A stretch of DNA of 64,000 bases from positions 38,542,673-38,606,672 of the forward strand of contig NC_079325.1 in assembly GCF_029931775.1 (NCBI RefSeq). The letters are read 5' to 3'. This document shows, piece after piece, positions 10,786-21,152 of this stretch. Source of the stretch: Euleptes europaea. Its lineage: Eukaryota; Chordata; Lepidosauria; Squamata; Sphaerodactylidae. Under the pieces are notes generated by a model. It saw only the letters and a list, made by a program, of their open reading frames with translations, made no database searches and had not been told where the DNA came from. The position numbers and the translations under genes are program-made. Numbering within the stretch: position 1 is the first letter of the stretch; each line of letters starts with the position of its first letter.

Positions 10786-13448
10786 TGTCTAGATGTATCC
10801 AGACCTAATCCACCTGGATATCCAACAACATATTCTTACATCAGAAATGAGCAAGGTGATGTAATTGTATGTAAACCTGATGGTAAATTTATCTTACCTC
10901 CACGTGCTAAACGTCCTATACTTGTTCAAACAGCACATACTGGTTTGGGGGGACTGCATGGGGGAAGAGATGCCACTTTAACGTGTTTGAAGGGAAAATA
11001 TTGGTGGCCTAATATGAAAAAGGATGTTGTTTCTATTTTAAGTCAATGTACAGCTGGTCAAGTTGTAAACAGTACTAACACTGTTCAAGTTCCTTTCATT
11101 GAACAGCAACGTCCCAGCATGCCATTTGAGAAGGTGTTTATGGATTATATTGGACCATTATCTCCTTCAGACAGTATGGTAAACATTCTTGTATTTGTTG
11201 ATGGTTGTACAGGGTTTACTTGGTTATATCCCACTAGGATCCAAACGGTTGAAGCAACCATCAAAGCACTCAATGCTTTCGTTTCTACAGCTATTCCAAA
11301 GATTTTGCTCACAGACCAGGGTCCCTCTTTTACTGCTGGCCAGTTCAAGGACTGGGCCAAAGCTCTGGGCATTACTTTGGAATACAGTAGTGTTTATCAC
11401 CCCAAAGTAGTGGGAAGGTGGAGCGAAAAAATGCAGAGGTAAAACGCGCTTTGACTAAGCTCCTGCTTGGTAGACCTAAGCGATGGGCCAAGTTAATTCC
11501 TTTTGTAATGTTTGGTTTGAATTCTTATACCAGTTCAACAAATGCTAAATCGCCTTTTGGACTATTATATGGTGTCCCACCTTTATCTCCTTTCACCTCT
11601 ACTGATACTACAGTATCCAGAGATGAACAACTGGCTTTGGTTCAAAAATTACGCTTATCTTTAGCTCATGATGCTTCTGTTCCAGACACTTTGTTTCTTT
11701 ATCCAGGCCTTCTCGTCCAGAGAGGGTAAATAGTCCACCTCAGCTAAGACCTCAGTGGAAAAAGCCTACTCCGATACATACAGTTTTGAATCCCAGGACT
11801 ATTACAATTTTGGACACCAACAGCCAGGAAAGAAAATTGTCAGTGGACAACATCAAGATTACTAGTCATCAGCATGGTCTCAGCAGTGGATCAGCAACTA
11901 GATCAGCAGCTGGATCAGAACGAAGTTCAGAGACCATCACAGCATGACTCCACTATCATCAATGATGTAAGTGCTTCTGCTTCTTTGCCACAAACCTCTA
12001 CATGGAAAAAGAGGGCCTACCTGATATGTATCAGGTCAGTTCAAATATGTTTTTGATCATATTTGCATGTATAATGTTTCTTTTGATTCTTGGAGTATTG
12101 AATTCAGTGATTTCATGGATGTAATGAAAATAGACATCTCATCAGTAGCATGCAATATATGACTATTCTTCTGAACGAGCACGGTTTGGGAACCTTATCC
12201 TCATTCAATCGTGACTAGGGAGAGGGTACTTGGAATATCTCAAGTATTCCTACTTGATGGACTTCTGATTGCTTGGGTTCAGGACATCATTTCTTTGCAT
12301 GCCTAAACTTCAAGATGTCCATATGAACTTTAACTTACCTTTTGATCCGGAGCAAAGACTTTATAACGGGACAATGTTATGAGAATTTTGGACATTGCTA
12401 CCTGGTTTCATGGAAAACCAGTTTGCAGATGACCCACTTAAGAGCTCATTGTGGATCAGTACCCATTACCAGATGCAAGGTAAATAAGATATACGGATCA
12501 AGTTATATGAAACTATTATAAAAAAATACTTTATATTGTGACTTCTGACTACGATGAAAAGCGAGAAAGACTTTGAGCAAGACTTCAAGCAAAAAAGACT
12601 TCAAGCATATGCCACTATGCAGATGGCTTCCTTTGGAGCAGCATGATGAGTAATTAATACTTCATAGCTTCAGCATGAATTGAATCTTTTAACTGAATAG
12701 ATGGAAAAACTTGCATTCATTCAAAAGCATCATTAACTAATTATAAAGCTTTATATTTAGAATTGATTGTCTCAAGGACAATATATGATATCGATTGGAC
12801 AGTGGTAAATGTTGGACATCTGGTGAGAACATTAGAATCTTTATTCTCGACTTTGGTTACGGTTTTTACTTCAGTTAAGAGATTTTATAAGTGAAATACT
12901 AGGTAGAGTCAACAGGGCTCTGGATTCTATGTCATATTTAAAGTAAATATTAATTGCTGTTGTCATAATTATAATTTTGATCTTAATGGTGAAATTATCT
13001 TCATGGTTACGTCTCAAGCTCAAGAACATCGATCAATGAATGATAACAATACAGAAGAACCTAAGGGAAGTTCTGTTCTAAGGTGGAAAAACTGCAAGCC
13101 TAACAAATATCCTATAAGAACACTTAGTTTTATGAGTTGCATATATTCTTCTGAAACTAAACAGATTATTGCTAATAATTATATGTGTCATTGTTACCAA
13201 ACTAGATTAGGTTTGTGGAGATTAAAGTATACTCGTTGATATTGTCTTAAAATAATTAATGGACCTATCAGTTTTACAAAAACTTATCCAGATTTATACA
13301 TTCCTGAAAAGAAAAAGAAAAGGAATAATGCATGGACATGTTTGAGTAGACATTTATAGCAACAACATGGTTTACATAACCTACAAACTGTATCCATGAC
13401 TACAAATGATATGATGAGATCTGATGTGCTTATGTCTAAAGCAACAAA

Positions 13449-13596
13449 GGGCGAAAATGCATGGTCGCTTTATCCTTTAATCCCTGTTTTGGCCAGGATC
13501 AAACGCACATTAGGCGAAACGCATGCGTTCGATCCAGGCTGAATCCTGGCTGAAACAGGGATTAAAGGAGGATAAAGCGACCATGCGTTTTCGCCC
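13449..13596. repeat. Hairpin DNA element, about 148 bp
   Basis: The two arms pair closely: GGGCGAAAATGCATGGTCGC at the left end mirrors GCGACCATGCGTTTTCGCCC at the right end. Pairing continues inward through GATAAAG and AATCCCTGTTT. The flanks share AAA on each side, a possible target duplication. It is a fold-back, non-autonomous DNA element lying in the env-like region of the viral fossil. Confidence 0.75.
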
Positions 13597-13891
13597 AAAG
13601 ACTTTTGCAACACAAACTGATATTCCAGCACACCCATATTATGATGGCCGAAATGTTAACATAGAAGAAGATCTTCAATTATCAGATGGACTATTTACTA
13701 TTGATAGTGATTGGACTCAAGAAAACTGGATAGATTCCATAGTTTGTTTGCTTGTTTGTTTTTGCTGGTCAGTGACCATATAAATAATTTTTTTCTATAG
13801 TTCAGCAAATTTAAAGAAGTTATGCTTTTTTATTTGTGTATTAATAAAGTGATCTGTATTATTTGCTTTGCATAGAAAAATTGTGCAATGT

Positions 13892-13903
13892 AAAAGGAGA
13901 GGG
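13892..13903 (+). other. Polypurine tract before 3' LTR
   Basis: AAAAGGAGAGGG lies directly before the TGTTACATAA start of the LTR. This is the expected place for the retroviral plus-strand primer. Confidence 0.75.
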
Positions 13904-15139
13904 TGTTACATAACATATGTATGTTATGTAAAGGTTGTACATAAACAGAATTTTCCTATTGAACTTTCATTGAAAACCATTCAAGGATTTTTCTCTCCCT
14001 AGTAGAAACTAGTTGACAAAATTATGCCTCTTTCTATAGCAAGGCTGGAGAGCAAAGAATGCCTACATTCCTTGCAGAGACCTTGAACACTTTCCAAGTG
14101 TTAAAGTGCTTTAAAATTTAGCATCCAGGAAAGTCTCGGTAACTAGGCTGGTAACTAGACTACAGCTGTTACATTTTCCAGCCTAAAATGTTGCCTGTTT
14201 TATCTTCAAGGTCAAGCTCTTTTCAATCACAAGGTTATGTCTCAATTTACAGTACAGTGAAAAGTGTCTAAAGAATGTCTCATTGAGAATAATGCAATGA
14301 TATTGGATTTATAAACTATAAGTATTAAATACAGTTAAATAAACCCAATACATAAACAAAGCTAGAAAATGAACAGTGCTATGTAAGATATGTAACTTTA
14401 TCCTTTTTTAAGTTTTTTATTGTTTAAGAGAAGAAACATGGTAAAGCATGCTTATAGAAATGCTATGTATTTTGTATAAAGATGAATGATCCCGAGATTA
14501 GAATCTCTACAAGTATATGATACTATGATTACTATTTATGATTATTTGATGTTGATATTATACTGTTAAAGACAATAGTAATTGTTAATGCCAATAGTGG
14601 ATGGCTTCAAGTTAGCCACAAACTTCCTTGGCTGGAAGAGGAAGTTCTTATATGGAAGTGTAGGAAGCCTCAACTAGATAGCTCAAGGATAGCAGTAATC
14701 TTGAGTACTAAATCTCCATGGATACTTGACTACTTTAGAGATGGGAAAAGTAGCAAGATTCTCTGTTCTCCTGTTATTTAATTAATACTGGAGACATGAT
14801 ATATGAGTGCTGAAAGCTAGGAAAGTTAGATCTCTCTAAGTCTTCGGACTAGGAGAATCTCAGAAGATACTGGCTTGGTATGTATGAACTATTTACTTAT
14901 ATGTTATTCTAGATAGTGTAAATCAGATTCTTTTAACTAAATCAGACTTCTTTAACTGTTATATTCTAAATTTTGGATTTTAAGATTACTTAGTATGTAG
15001 AACTTGCTTGTATTCTTGTATATTCTTTTAAGACTTTAAAATACATACATATACACATATATTACATTGAAGTTATACAATAAAAAGACTTACATTTGTA
15101 AGTAAATTAAGTTGTGTCCTGCTTATTAGGTGACTAACA
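13904..15139 (+). repeat. 3' LTR of the foamy-like element
   Basis: The LTR starts TGTTA and ends TAACA, a 5 bp inverted pair. It is about 1.24 kb long, in the range of foamy LTRs. A polyadenylation signal AATAAA sits at 15079-15084, near the right end. No second copy is present in the window. The right boundary touches a fold-back element, so the end is uncertain by a few bases. Confidence 0.7.
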
Positions 15140-15588
15140 GCCCATTCCTGAGAATTGGGCTGAAACCTTTAGGAGGCGGTGTGACCTCACTGCCAGCGTA
15201 AGTACGTGTAATCAAGCGATTACACGTACTTACGCTGGCGGCGAGGCCAGTCTACTGGCGGGTGAGTGTTGCGGGACCACGCCTCACCCCTCTGCTGGCG
15301 TGGCCTCTCTGTGGCGCCGGCAACGTTGTAGAGAGGCTGCGCCGGTGCAAGGGGGTGGGCCAGGGGGAGGAGCCGCCTACCCCCTTTTGGCCCCTTCCGC
15401 CAGTGCCGGTGCTGCTTTTTAGCAGGTGCAGCCTAGCTGTTCCCTATGGGGCAAAAGGCCCGTTAAACAAAAAAAAGTCGTGAAACGGCTTTTTTTTTTG
15501 TTTAACGGTGTATGGGAATTGGCTTAGGAAGAGGCGCTGCTGCACCTCTTCCCCGTCATCCCCGTATGCCTCAGCTCAGGAATGGGCT
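15139..15588. mobile_element. Non-autonomous DNA element with two internal hairpins
   Basis: Terminal inverted repeats AGCCCATTCCTGAG and CTCAGGAATGGGCT bound the segment. Inside are two further palindromes: GCGTAAGTACGTGTAATC against GATTACACGTACTTACGC (about 15197-15236), and CCGTTAAACAAAAAAAA against its inverse (about 15460-15507). It is GC-rich compared with its AT-rich surroundings. No transposase is encoded. The target duplication is unclear, so no superfamily is assigned. Confidence 0.7.
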
Positions 15589-15647
15589 ATAACTGTATAA
15601 GATAACATATCACTTCTCAGGAAGGGATCAATTCTAAGAGCATAGTC

Positions 15648-16774
15648 AAGGATGATTTACAATGGCTTCAATATTACCAAATCAAATCAGTTTTTGTACA
15701 AGATGCAAAAAAAGGTTTCTCTAAAGAAAAATCTCCTTTTCAAAGGATTCTACTAGACAATAATACAAAGCTGATTTCTAAAATGTATAATCTCCTTTTA
15801 ACAATATACTGTGAGCAGGACACGATTAAACCAACTATGATCGATTGGGCTCAAAATGTGGGACATGATATTGTTTTAAATAAATGGGAAAGATTATGGT
15901 CTAAAGATTTAAAAGGAATAAAAGCACAGTCAGTGCGAGAAAACATCTATAAAATGATGTATAGATGGTATCTAACACCCAAGAAAATTGCAAAGATTTA
16001 TAAAACGATGTCCCCTACTTGTTGGAAATGTAACAAAGAAATTGGTTCCTTTTATCACATGTGGTGGACCTGTGACAAAGCCAAAGACTTCTGGGACATG
16101 ATTTATAACGAACTGAGATTAATACTACAAAAGAATATATCCAAAACACCAGAAATGATGTTATTGAGTATGATTCCAGACGACTTAGCAACACAAAGAA
16201 CCTTTTTGATATATGCCACAACAGCTGCGAGACTGCTTTATGCAGCGAAATGGAAAGGGCTAGAAACTCCAGAGAAAAAAGACTGGATTGTTAAAATGTT
16301 TGAAGTGGCAGAAATGGCAAAACTCACAGCTATTCTAAATGAAGAAAATGACGTTCGGTTTTTGGGGGAATGGGGGGCGTGGATGCATTATTGTGAATAT
16401 GAGTTAAAATTGGGAAGAATGGAAGAATATTTTCTAATCTGATCCAGAGGATTATTTTTGATTTTTTTTTTATATTGAATAAGCATAATTATATTTACTA
16501 ACAGATTATGGTTTTTTATATATGGTATTGATATTTTATCAAGATTAGATTACCTATGACGGGAGGAACTTTTTATTAAGAGGCAGATAGAGGTGATGGG
16601 GAAGTCAAAAATTTTCCATTTCTTTTTTTCTTTTTTCTTTTCTCTTTTTAATTATATGATATGGAATTATAACAACTTTAGGTTAGAATTGAAATTCGAT
16701 ATTGTTATAGATGTTGTTTAATGCAATGGAAAATTTCTATCATAAAACCCAATAAAATTTATATATAAAAAAAA
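15648..16774 (+). mobile_element. L1 LINE 3' end, 5'-truncated
   Basis: The insertion is flanked by an exact 18 bp target duplication, AATTCTAAGAGCATAGTC (15630-15647 and 16775-16792). It ends with an AATAAA (16751) followed by a poly(A) run. The 219-codon frame at 15783-16442 encodes the L1 ORF2 C-terminus, with RWYLTPKKIAKIY and CWKCNKEIGSFYHMWWTC, a zinc-knuckle-like motif. Endonuclease and RT are absent because of 5' truncation. The fragment frame is open, so the insertion is probably recent. Confidence 0.9.
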
Positions 16775-17044
16775 AATTCTAAGAGCATAGTCACTGAAAG
16801 GCACTGACCTGCTTCACTAGTTCCCAAGCAAGGATTTCTGTCATAATTGTACAGATATGAGGGTAGGCTGTGAATTTTCATTGGTAAGTGAAATGTATTC
16901 TGCACTGTCTTAGAGGTACTCTCAATTATTTCACAAGGTAACCTGCAGGGTTTAATTTGAGCCAGACTTGAGGCTCCAAACTTTTTTCTAATACCAGAGT
17001 TCATATTTTACTTACAATAGGTTAGGTAATATATATTCTAATAA

Positions 17045-17308
17045 ACTGAGCCAGCATGGTGTAGCTGTCAGAGTGGAATGTGGGAGAGCCAGGGTAGAAT
17101 CCTTACTCTGCCATGAAAGCTGTCTGGGTGACCGAGGGCCAGCCACACACTTGAGTCAATATGCAACAGGGAAGGGCTTAGCCTTACACTCTCGGTCTCA
17201 CCTACCTCACAAGGCTGTTGTGAGGACAAAGTGGAGGAGAAGGGGAATGATGTGTATGCAGCTTTGGGTCCCCAGAGGAGAGAGAGGCAGAGTATAAATG
17301 AAGTAGTC
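17045..17308 (+). repeat. tRNA-derived SINE, family D
   Basis: The sequence runs GAGCCAGCATGGTGTAG, then a tRNA-like head, CTGGGTGACCGAGGGCCAG, CACCTACCTCACAAGGCTGTTGTGAGG and GGGTCCCCAGAGGAGAG. It ends GTATAAATGAAG. Minus-strand copies lie at 36955-37175 and 63075-63310. The common squamate SINE type with this tail is what I compare it with. Confidence 0.75.
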
Positions 17309-17711
17309 TTTGGTGAGGGGCCATGTCAAAAGTGTTTTGGAAGTTCAATTATACAATATCTACATAGTCACCCTCATGCTTGTTAAGCTTCTCAAAGATA
17401 CCTGAGCTTAGTGAGGCAGAACTTAGAAGTCATAAAGATTTTTCCTCAGCAGACTTTGGTCCTGCATGTGCTTAAAATTTCTAACTGTAATAAAAGTTTA
17501 TATTACTTTATCTGGTTAGGTTAAACTAACTGGCCTATAATTTCTTGGATCTTCCCTACTTTATAAAAATTGGTGTAATATTGGCTACTTTCCAGTACTC
17601 TGATAGGAAGGCTGATATTAGCAACAAAATACATAACACTAGTTCGAAAATCACCAGTTTCACATTTGAGTTCCACAAGAACCCTTTGGTGTAGGCCATC
17701 TGGACCCACAA

Positions 17712-17918
17712 GTGTGTATATGTAAAGTGCTGTCAAGTCACAGCTCACTTATGGCGACCCCATACAATTTTCAAGGCAGTTGATTAAGCAGAGGTGGTTT
17801 GCCATTGCCTTCCTCTGCAACGTCTTCCTTGGTGGTCTCCCATCCAAGTACCAACCCTGTTTAGCTTCCACGATCTAAAGAGATCAGGCTGTACTATACC
17901 ATTCCACGTCCGCCCCCC
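17712..17918 (-). repeat. 5S rRNA-derived SINE
   Basis: On the plus strand the tail GTAAAGTGCTGTCAAGTCACAG comes first, then GGTGGTTTGCCATTGCCTTCC, then the inverse 5S head CTCCCATCCAAGTACCAACC. It is diverged and the 5S head is shortened. Confidence 0.8.
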
Positions 17919-18287
17919 AGATGTACTCATTTTTAATTTGTCCATTAATCCTTGAACTTCACCTCTTTTTTTGACTCAGTTCATCTGGGGCAATTCAGCC
18001 TGGAATGCGCTGCTAATTACCATGCAAAAATGGCCTCAATGTTTTTAACAATCTGTTCCTCAAATTCTCTTTTTGCTTGTTTTATTGCCAACTTATATGT
18101 GTTTGTTGGAACCTGCATTCTTTTTTGTTCACCTTGTTCCAGGAAGTCTTCCACTTTTAAAAGGAAACCTTGCCTTTTATGACTTCCTTAACATGGGACA
18201 TTAGCAAGGCTATTGCCCTTTTAGATCTGGCAGTACCTCCCCTAATCTGAGGTATGTATGCTTTTGGGGCTTCAATTAATGTGGAGT

Positions 18288-19556
18288 AGGGATGCCAACC
18301 TTCAGGTGGTGGCTGGAGATCTCCTGGGATTACAACTGATCTCCAGGGGGCAGAGATCAGTTCCCTGGAGAAAATTGCCACCTTGGAAGGTGGTCTCTAT
18401 GGCATTATACCCCATTGAAACCCCTCCCCTCCCCAAACACCACCCTAGAATCATAGAGTTGGAAGGGTCCATACAGGCCATCTAGTCCAACCCCGTTTAA
18501 TGCAGGATCAGCCTAGAGCATCCCTGACAAGTGTTTGTCCAGCCTCTGCTTAAAGATTGCCAGTGAGGGGGAGCTCAACACCTCCCTAGGTGGCTGATTC
18601 CACTGTTGAACAACTCTTTTTTTTCCTAATATCCAGCTGGTACCTTTCCTCCCGCAATTTAAACCCATTATTGCGGGTCCTATCCTCTGCTGCCAACAGG
18701 AACAGCTCCCTGCCCTCCTCTAAGTGACAGCCCTTCAAATACTTAAAGAGCAATCATGCCCACCCCCCAACCTCCTCTTCTCCAGACTAAACATTCCCAG
18801 CTCCCTCAGCCTTTCCTCATAGGGCTTGATCTCCAGGCCCCTGATCATCCTCGTCGCTCTCCTCTGCACCCACTCGATTCTGTCCACATCCTTTTTGAAG
18901 TGAGGCCTCCAGAACTGCACACAATACTCCAGGTATAGCCTGACCAATGCAGTGTACAGCGGAACTATGACATCTTGTGATTTGGATGTTATGCCTCTGT
19001 GGATGCACCCCAAGATCGCATTGGCTTTTTTTTTGTTGCTGCATCACACTGGCTGCTCATATTTAACTTACTATTTAACTTGTACACCAAGATTCTGTTC
19101 TCACACACTGCTGCCCGGAAGGGTATCCCCCATCCAGTATGCATGTCCCTCATTTCTGTTACCCAGATGTAGCACTTGGCACTTATCCTTGTTGACTTGC
19201 ATCCTGTTCACATCCGCCCACTTTTCTAGTGTGTTCAGATCTCATTGAATTCTATCTCTATCTTTTGGCATATTTACTGCTCCTCCAAGTTTGGTGTCAT
19301 CTGCAAATTTAATGAGTAGTCCCTCCACACCCTCATCCAGATCATTTATAAAAATATTGAAAAGTACCGGGCCCAGAACCGAACCCCGTGGCACCCCATT
19401 GGACACCTCTCTCCATTCAAATGAAATGCTCTTTGAGTGCGATTCTGCAACCAGTTCTTTATCCACCTAACTACCCTAGAGTCCAGTCCACCCTCCTCAG
19501 GCTCCACCCCACAAAATCTCCAGGTATTTCCCAACCCAGAGCTGACAACCCTAATG
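18288..19556. repeat. Interspersed element E, split by CR1
   Basis: The left part (18288-18440) reads GATGCCAACCTTCAGGTGG and GAGATCAGTTCCCTGGAGAA. The right part (about 19490-19556) reads CCCTCCTCAGGCTCCACCC and CCCAACCCAGAGCTGACAACCC. A CR1 fragment lies between. Other copies of E in the window are continuous here, which shows the CR1 entered later. Confidence 0.65.
18441..19489 (-). mobile_element. CR1 LINE fragment (ORF2 end and 3' UTR)
   Basis: Minus-strand frames encode the CR1 RT, including VPRGSVLGPVLFNIFINDL and the FADDTKLGG catalytic box. Downstream comes [17 protein letters not shown] and the C-terminal region [10 protein letters not shown]. The plus strand starts with the CR1 3' end TAGAATCATAGAGTTGGAAG. 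It is frameshifted between the pieces and 5'-truncated. Confidence 0.85.
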
Positions 19557-19676
19557 TAGATAGGGTTGCAAACCTCCAGGTAGTATGAAGGCTCATAAAT
19601 CAACAGCCCATAATAGGAAATTAAACACGTTGAGACTTAAGTATTCCTAATACTGGCACAGGTTAAATTTTTAAGA

Positions 19677-19886
19677 TTGCTTAACCTCCAGGTAGGGACT
19701 GGAGATCTCCTGCTATTTATTATAACTGATCTCCAGCCGACAGAGATCAGTTCACCTGGAGAAAATAGCCGCCTTGGCCACTGGACTCTATGGCATTGGA
19801 ATCCCTCCCCTCCCCAAACCCCACCCTCCTCAGGCTCCGCCCCCAAAACCTCCCGCTGGTGGTGAAGAGGGACCTGGCAACCCTAA
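19677..19886. repeat. Interspersed element E
   Basis: A nearly full copy reads CTCCAGGTAGGGACTGGAGATC, then ACTGATCTCCAGCC and ends GACCTGGCAACCCT. Same family as at 6170, 18288, 30436 and 33100. Confidence 0.6.
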
Positions 19887-19894
19887 ATGTAGAA

Positions 19895-20441
19895 CATGGG
19901 TTCTCAACAAGGGGTGGGATTTTAGGGTTCGGGGGGCGGGGCGGGGATTGGGACCACTATTCAGCAAAGCGTGATGTCCTGTAGATTATATACAATCTGT
20001 AAAATTGTATCTTGTAGGTTATCCGGGCTGTGTAACCGTGGTCTTGGAATTTTCTTTCCTGACGTTTCGCCAGCAACTGTGGCAGGCATCTTCAGAGGAG
20101 TCACACTGAAGGACAGTGTCTCTCAGTGTCAAGTGTGTAGGAAGATAGACACTGAGAGACCCTGTCCTTCAGTGTGACTCCTCTGAAGACGCCGGCCACA
20201 GCTGCTGGCGAAACGTCAGGAAAGAAAATACCAAGACCACGGTCACACAGCCCGGATAGCCTACAAGAACCAATGAACTCTGACCGTGAAAGCCTTCGAC
20301 AATATATTGTAAAATTGTAGTTTGTTTTTAATTTAATCTGCCACATTCAATAAAGTTGATGACTATCTTGGGAAGGGGGGAATTCTATTCCGAACAATGG
20401 CGAGAGGGCGGAACGGCGCAAAAAAAGGTTGAGAACCACTG
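19895..20441. mobile_element. hAT-like non-autonomous element
   Basis: The ends are CATGGGTTCTCAAC and GTTGAGAACCACTG, inverted repeats of the CAGNGGTTCTCAAC type common in hAT elements. The 8 bp flanks (ATGTAGAA and GCGGAGAA) match at only 5 of 8 positions, so the target duplication is weak. The element is interrupted by the palindromic insertion at 20010-20307. Its right end lies about 370 bp upstream of the TATA-like box of the Neverland-like gene. Confidence 0.6.
20010..20307. mobile_element. Palindromic insertion, Penelope-like end in inverted duplicate
   Basis: The left arm (20011-20130) and right arm (20148-20267) are 120 bp each, nearly perfect inverted copies, around a 17 bp loop. 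Each arm carries CCTGACGTTTCGCCAGCA. About 40 bp of extra sequence including GTGAAAGCCTTCGACAATA follows the right arm. Exact 12 bp target duplications TGTAAAATTGTA flank it (19998-20009 and 20308-20319). The motif set resembles terminal repeats of Penelope-like elements of squamates, which is recalled and not tested. Confidence 0.6.
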
Positions 20442-20808
20442 GCGGAGAAGGTTTCGACTCTGTCCCTCCTCCCTTTTGTTAGCCTTCCGACTCGACTCCT
20501 CCTTTCTCGTAACCTTCCGTCTCCCGCGATCAAAGGCGATCGTTTTGGAGCCCGGAGGCAGCTTCCCACCGGCAGAAAAGCGGAGCTTCGGGCGTCCCGG
20601 TCCCGGACGGGCCGGGGCGCTGCGCGCGCGCTCGGCCTCCCGAGAGCCGGACGAAGCCCCTGGGGCGGGCTCCGTGCAAAGGAAGACGCGAGAGGGCCGC
20701 GCGTCCAGCTTGCGCGGCCGGGCCCTTGGCCGCCGGAGGGCCCAGCCGGGCGGGAGCCCTGCCCCGGCCCGGCCTGGCCCGCCCCCAGCCAGCCGGCCAG
20801 GTGGCGCC

Positions 20809-20816
20809 TATAAGAG
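20809..20816 (+). promoter_or_regulatory. TATA-like box
   Basis: TATAAGAG lies 46 bases before the chosen ATG. Transcription would start about 30 bases later, near 20839, leaving a 5' UTR of only about 15 bases. It also argues against the in-frame upstream ATG at 20726. Other start sites in the CpG island remain possible. Confidence 0.45.
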
Positions 20817-20854
20817 CCGCGCGGCTGTTGGCAGGAGGCGAGCGCCGCGGTGGG

Positions 20855-21152
20855 ATGGATTGGGCGTGGGGCGCGCTGGCGCTGCTCCCCGCGGCGACGC
20901 CCTGGGGTCTGGCGCTGCTGGCGGCGCTGGGGGGCGCGGCGTGGCTGGCCCGCCGGCCCCTGCGGCTCTGGCGCGGCCCGGAGGCGGCGGGCTACTTGGG
21001 CGAGGCCGGCTGGAGCCGCGCGCAGGTGGCCCGGCGAGTGCGCCGCGGCCGCCGCACCGGCCAGCTGCCTCCCGTCTACCCCAACGGCTGGTTCTGCCTC
21101 CTGGAGTCGGCCCGCCTGCGCCGCGGAGAGGTGCGCGGGGTGGCCGCGCTCG
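20855..21152 (+). CDS. nvd: nvd exon 1
   Basis: Starts at ATG in the context GTGGGATGG and encodes MDWAWG, a hydrophobic segment, then the conserved [18 protein letters not shown]. It ends one base into a glycine codon at a CG|GTGAGT donor. An in-frame ATG at 20726 would add 43 low-complexity residues but lies upstream of the TATA-like box, so I prefer 20855. Very GC-rich. Confidence 0.85.

Larger units (their letters stand above)
8700..15139 (+). mobile_element. Endogenous foamy-virus-like element (Spumaretrovirinae), fossil
   Basis: This is a plus-strand retroviral fossil most like the spumaviruses. In order I see: a basic, glutamine-rich stretch like a foamy Gag C-terminus (about 8820-9130); protease/reverse transcriptase-like sequence (about 9340-10130) whose wording follows foamy Pol, for example TAFTWESKQY and a YVDD box; an RNase H-like stretch (about 10230-10470); integrase (about 10800-11730) with MDYIGPL, a TGFTWLYPT block and LTKLLLGRPKRW; an env-like region (about 11800-13800); a purine tract; and a 3' LTR. 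No 5' LTR was found, so the left end is missing and the start is approximate. The copy is broken, with interruptions in every gene (at least half a dozen). It also carries a SINE (10476-10785) and a hairpin element (13449-13596). It is old enough to have collected these, but LTR-to-LTR dating is impossible here. Confidence 0.8.

Noticed and set aside
15783-16442. 219-codon frame as a host gene
   Set aside because: It is the L1 ORF2 C-terminus inside a flanked insertion with poly(A) tail.
20726-20854. Upstream in-frame ATG of nvd exon 1
   Set aside because: It would put the TATA-like box inside the coding region and add 43 low-complexity residues.
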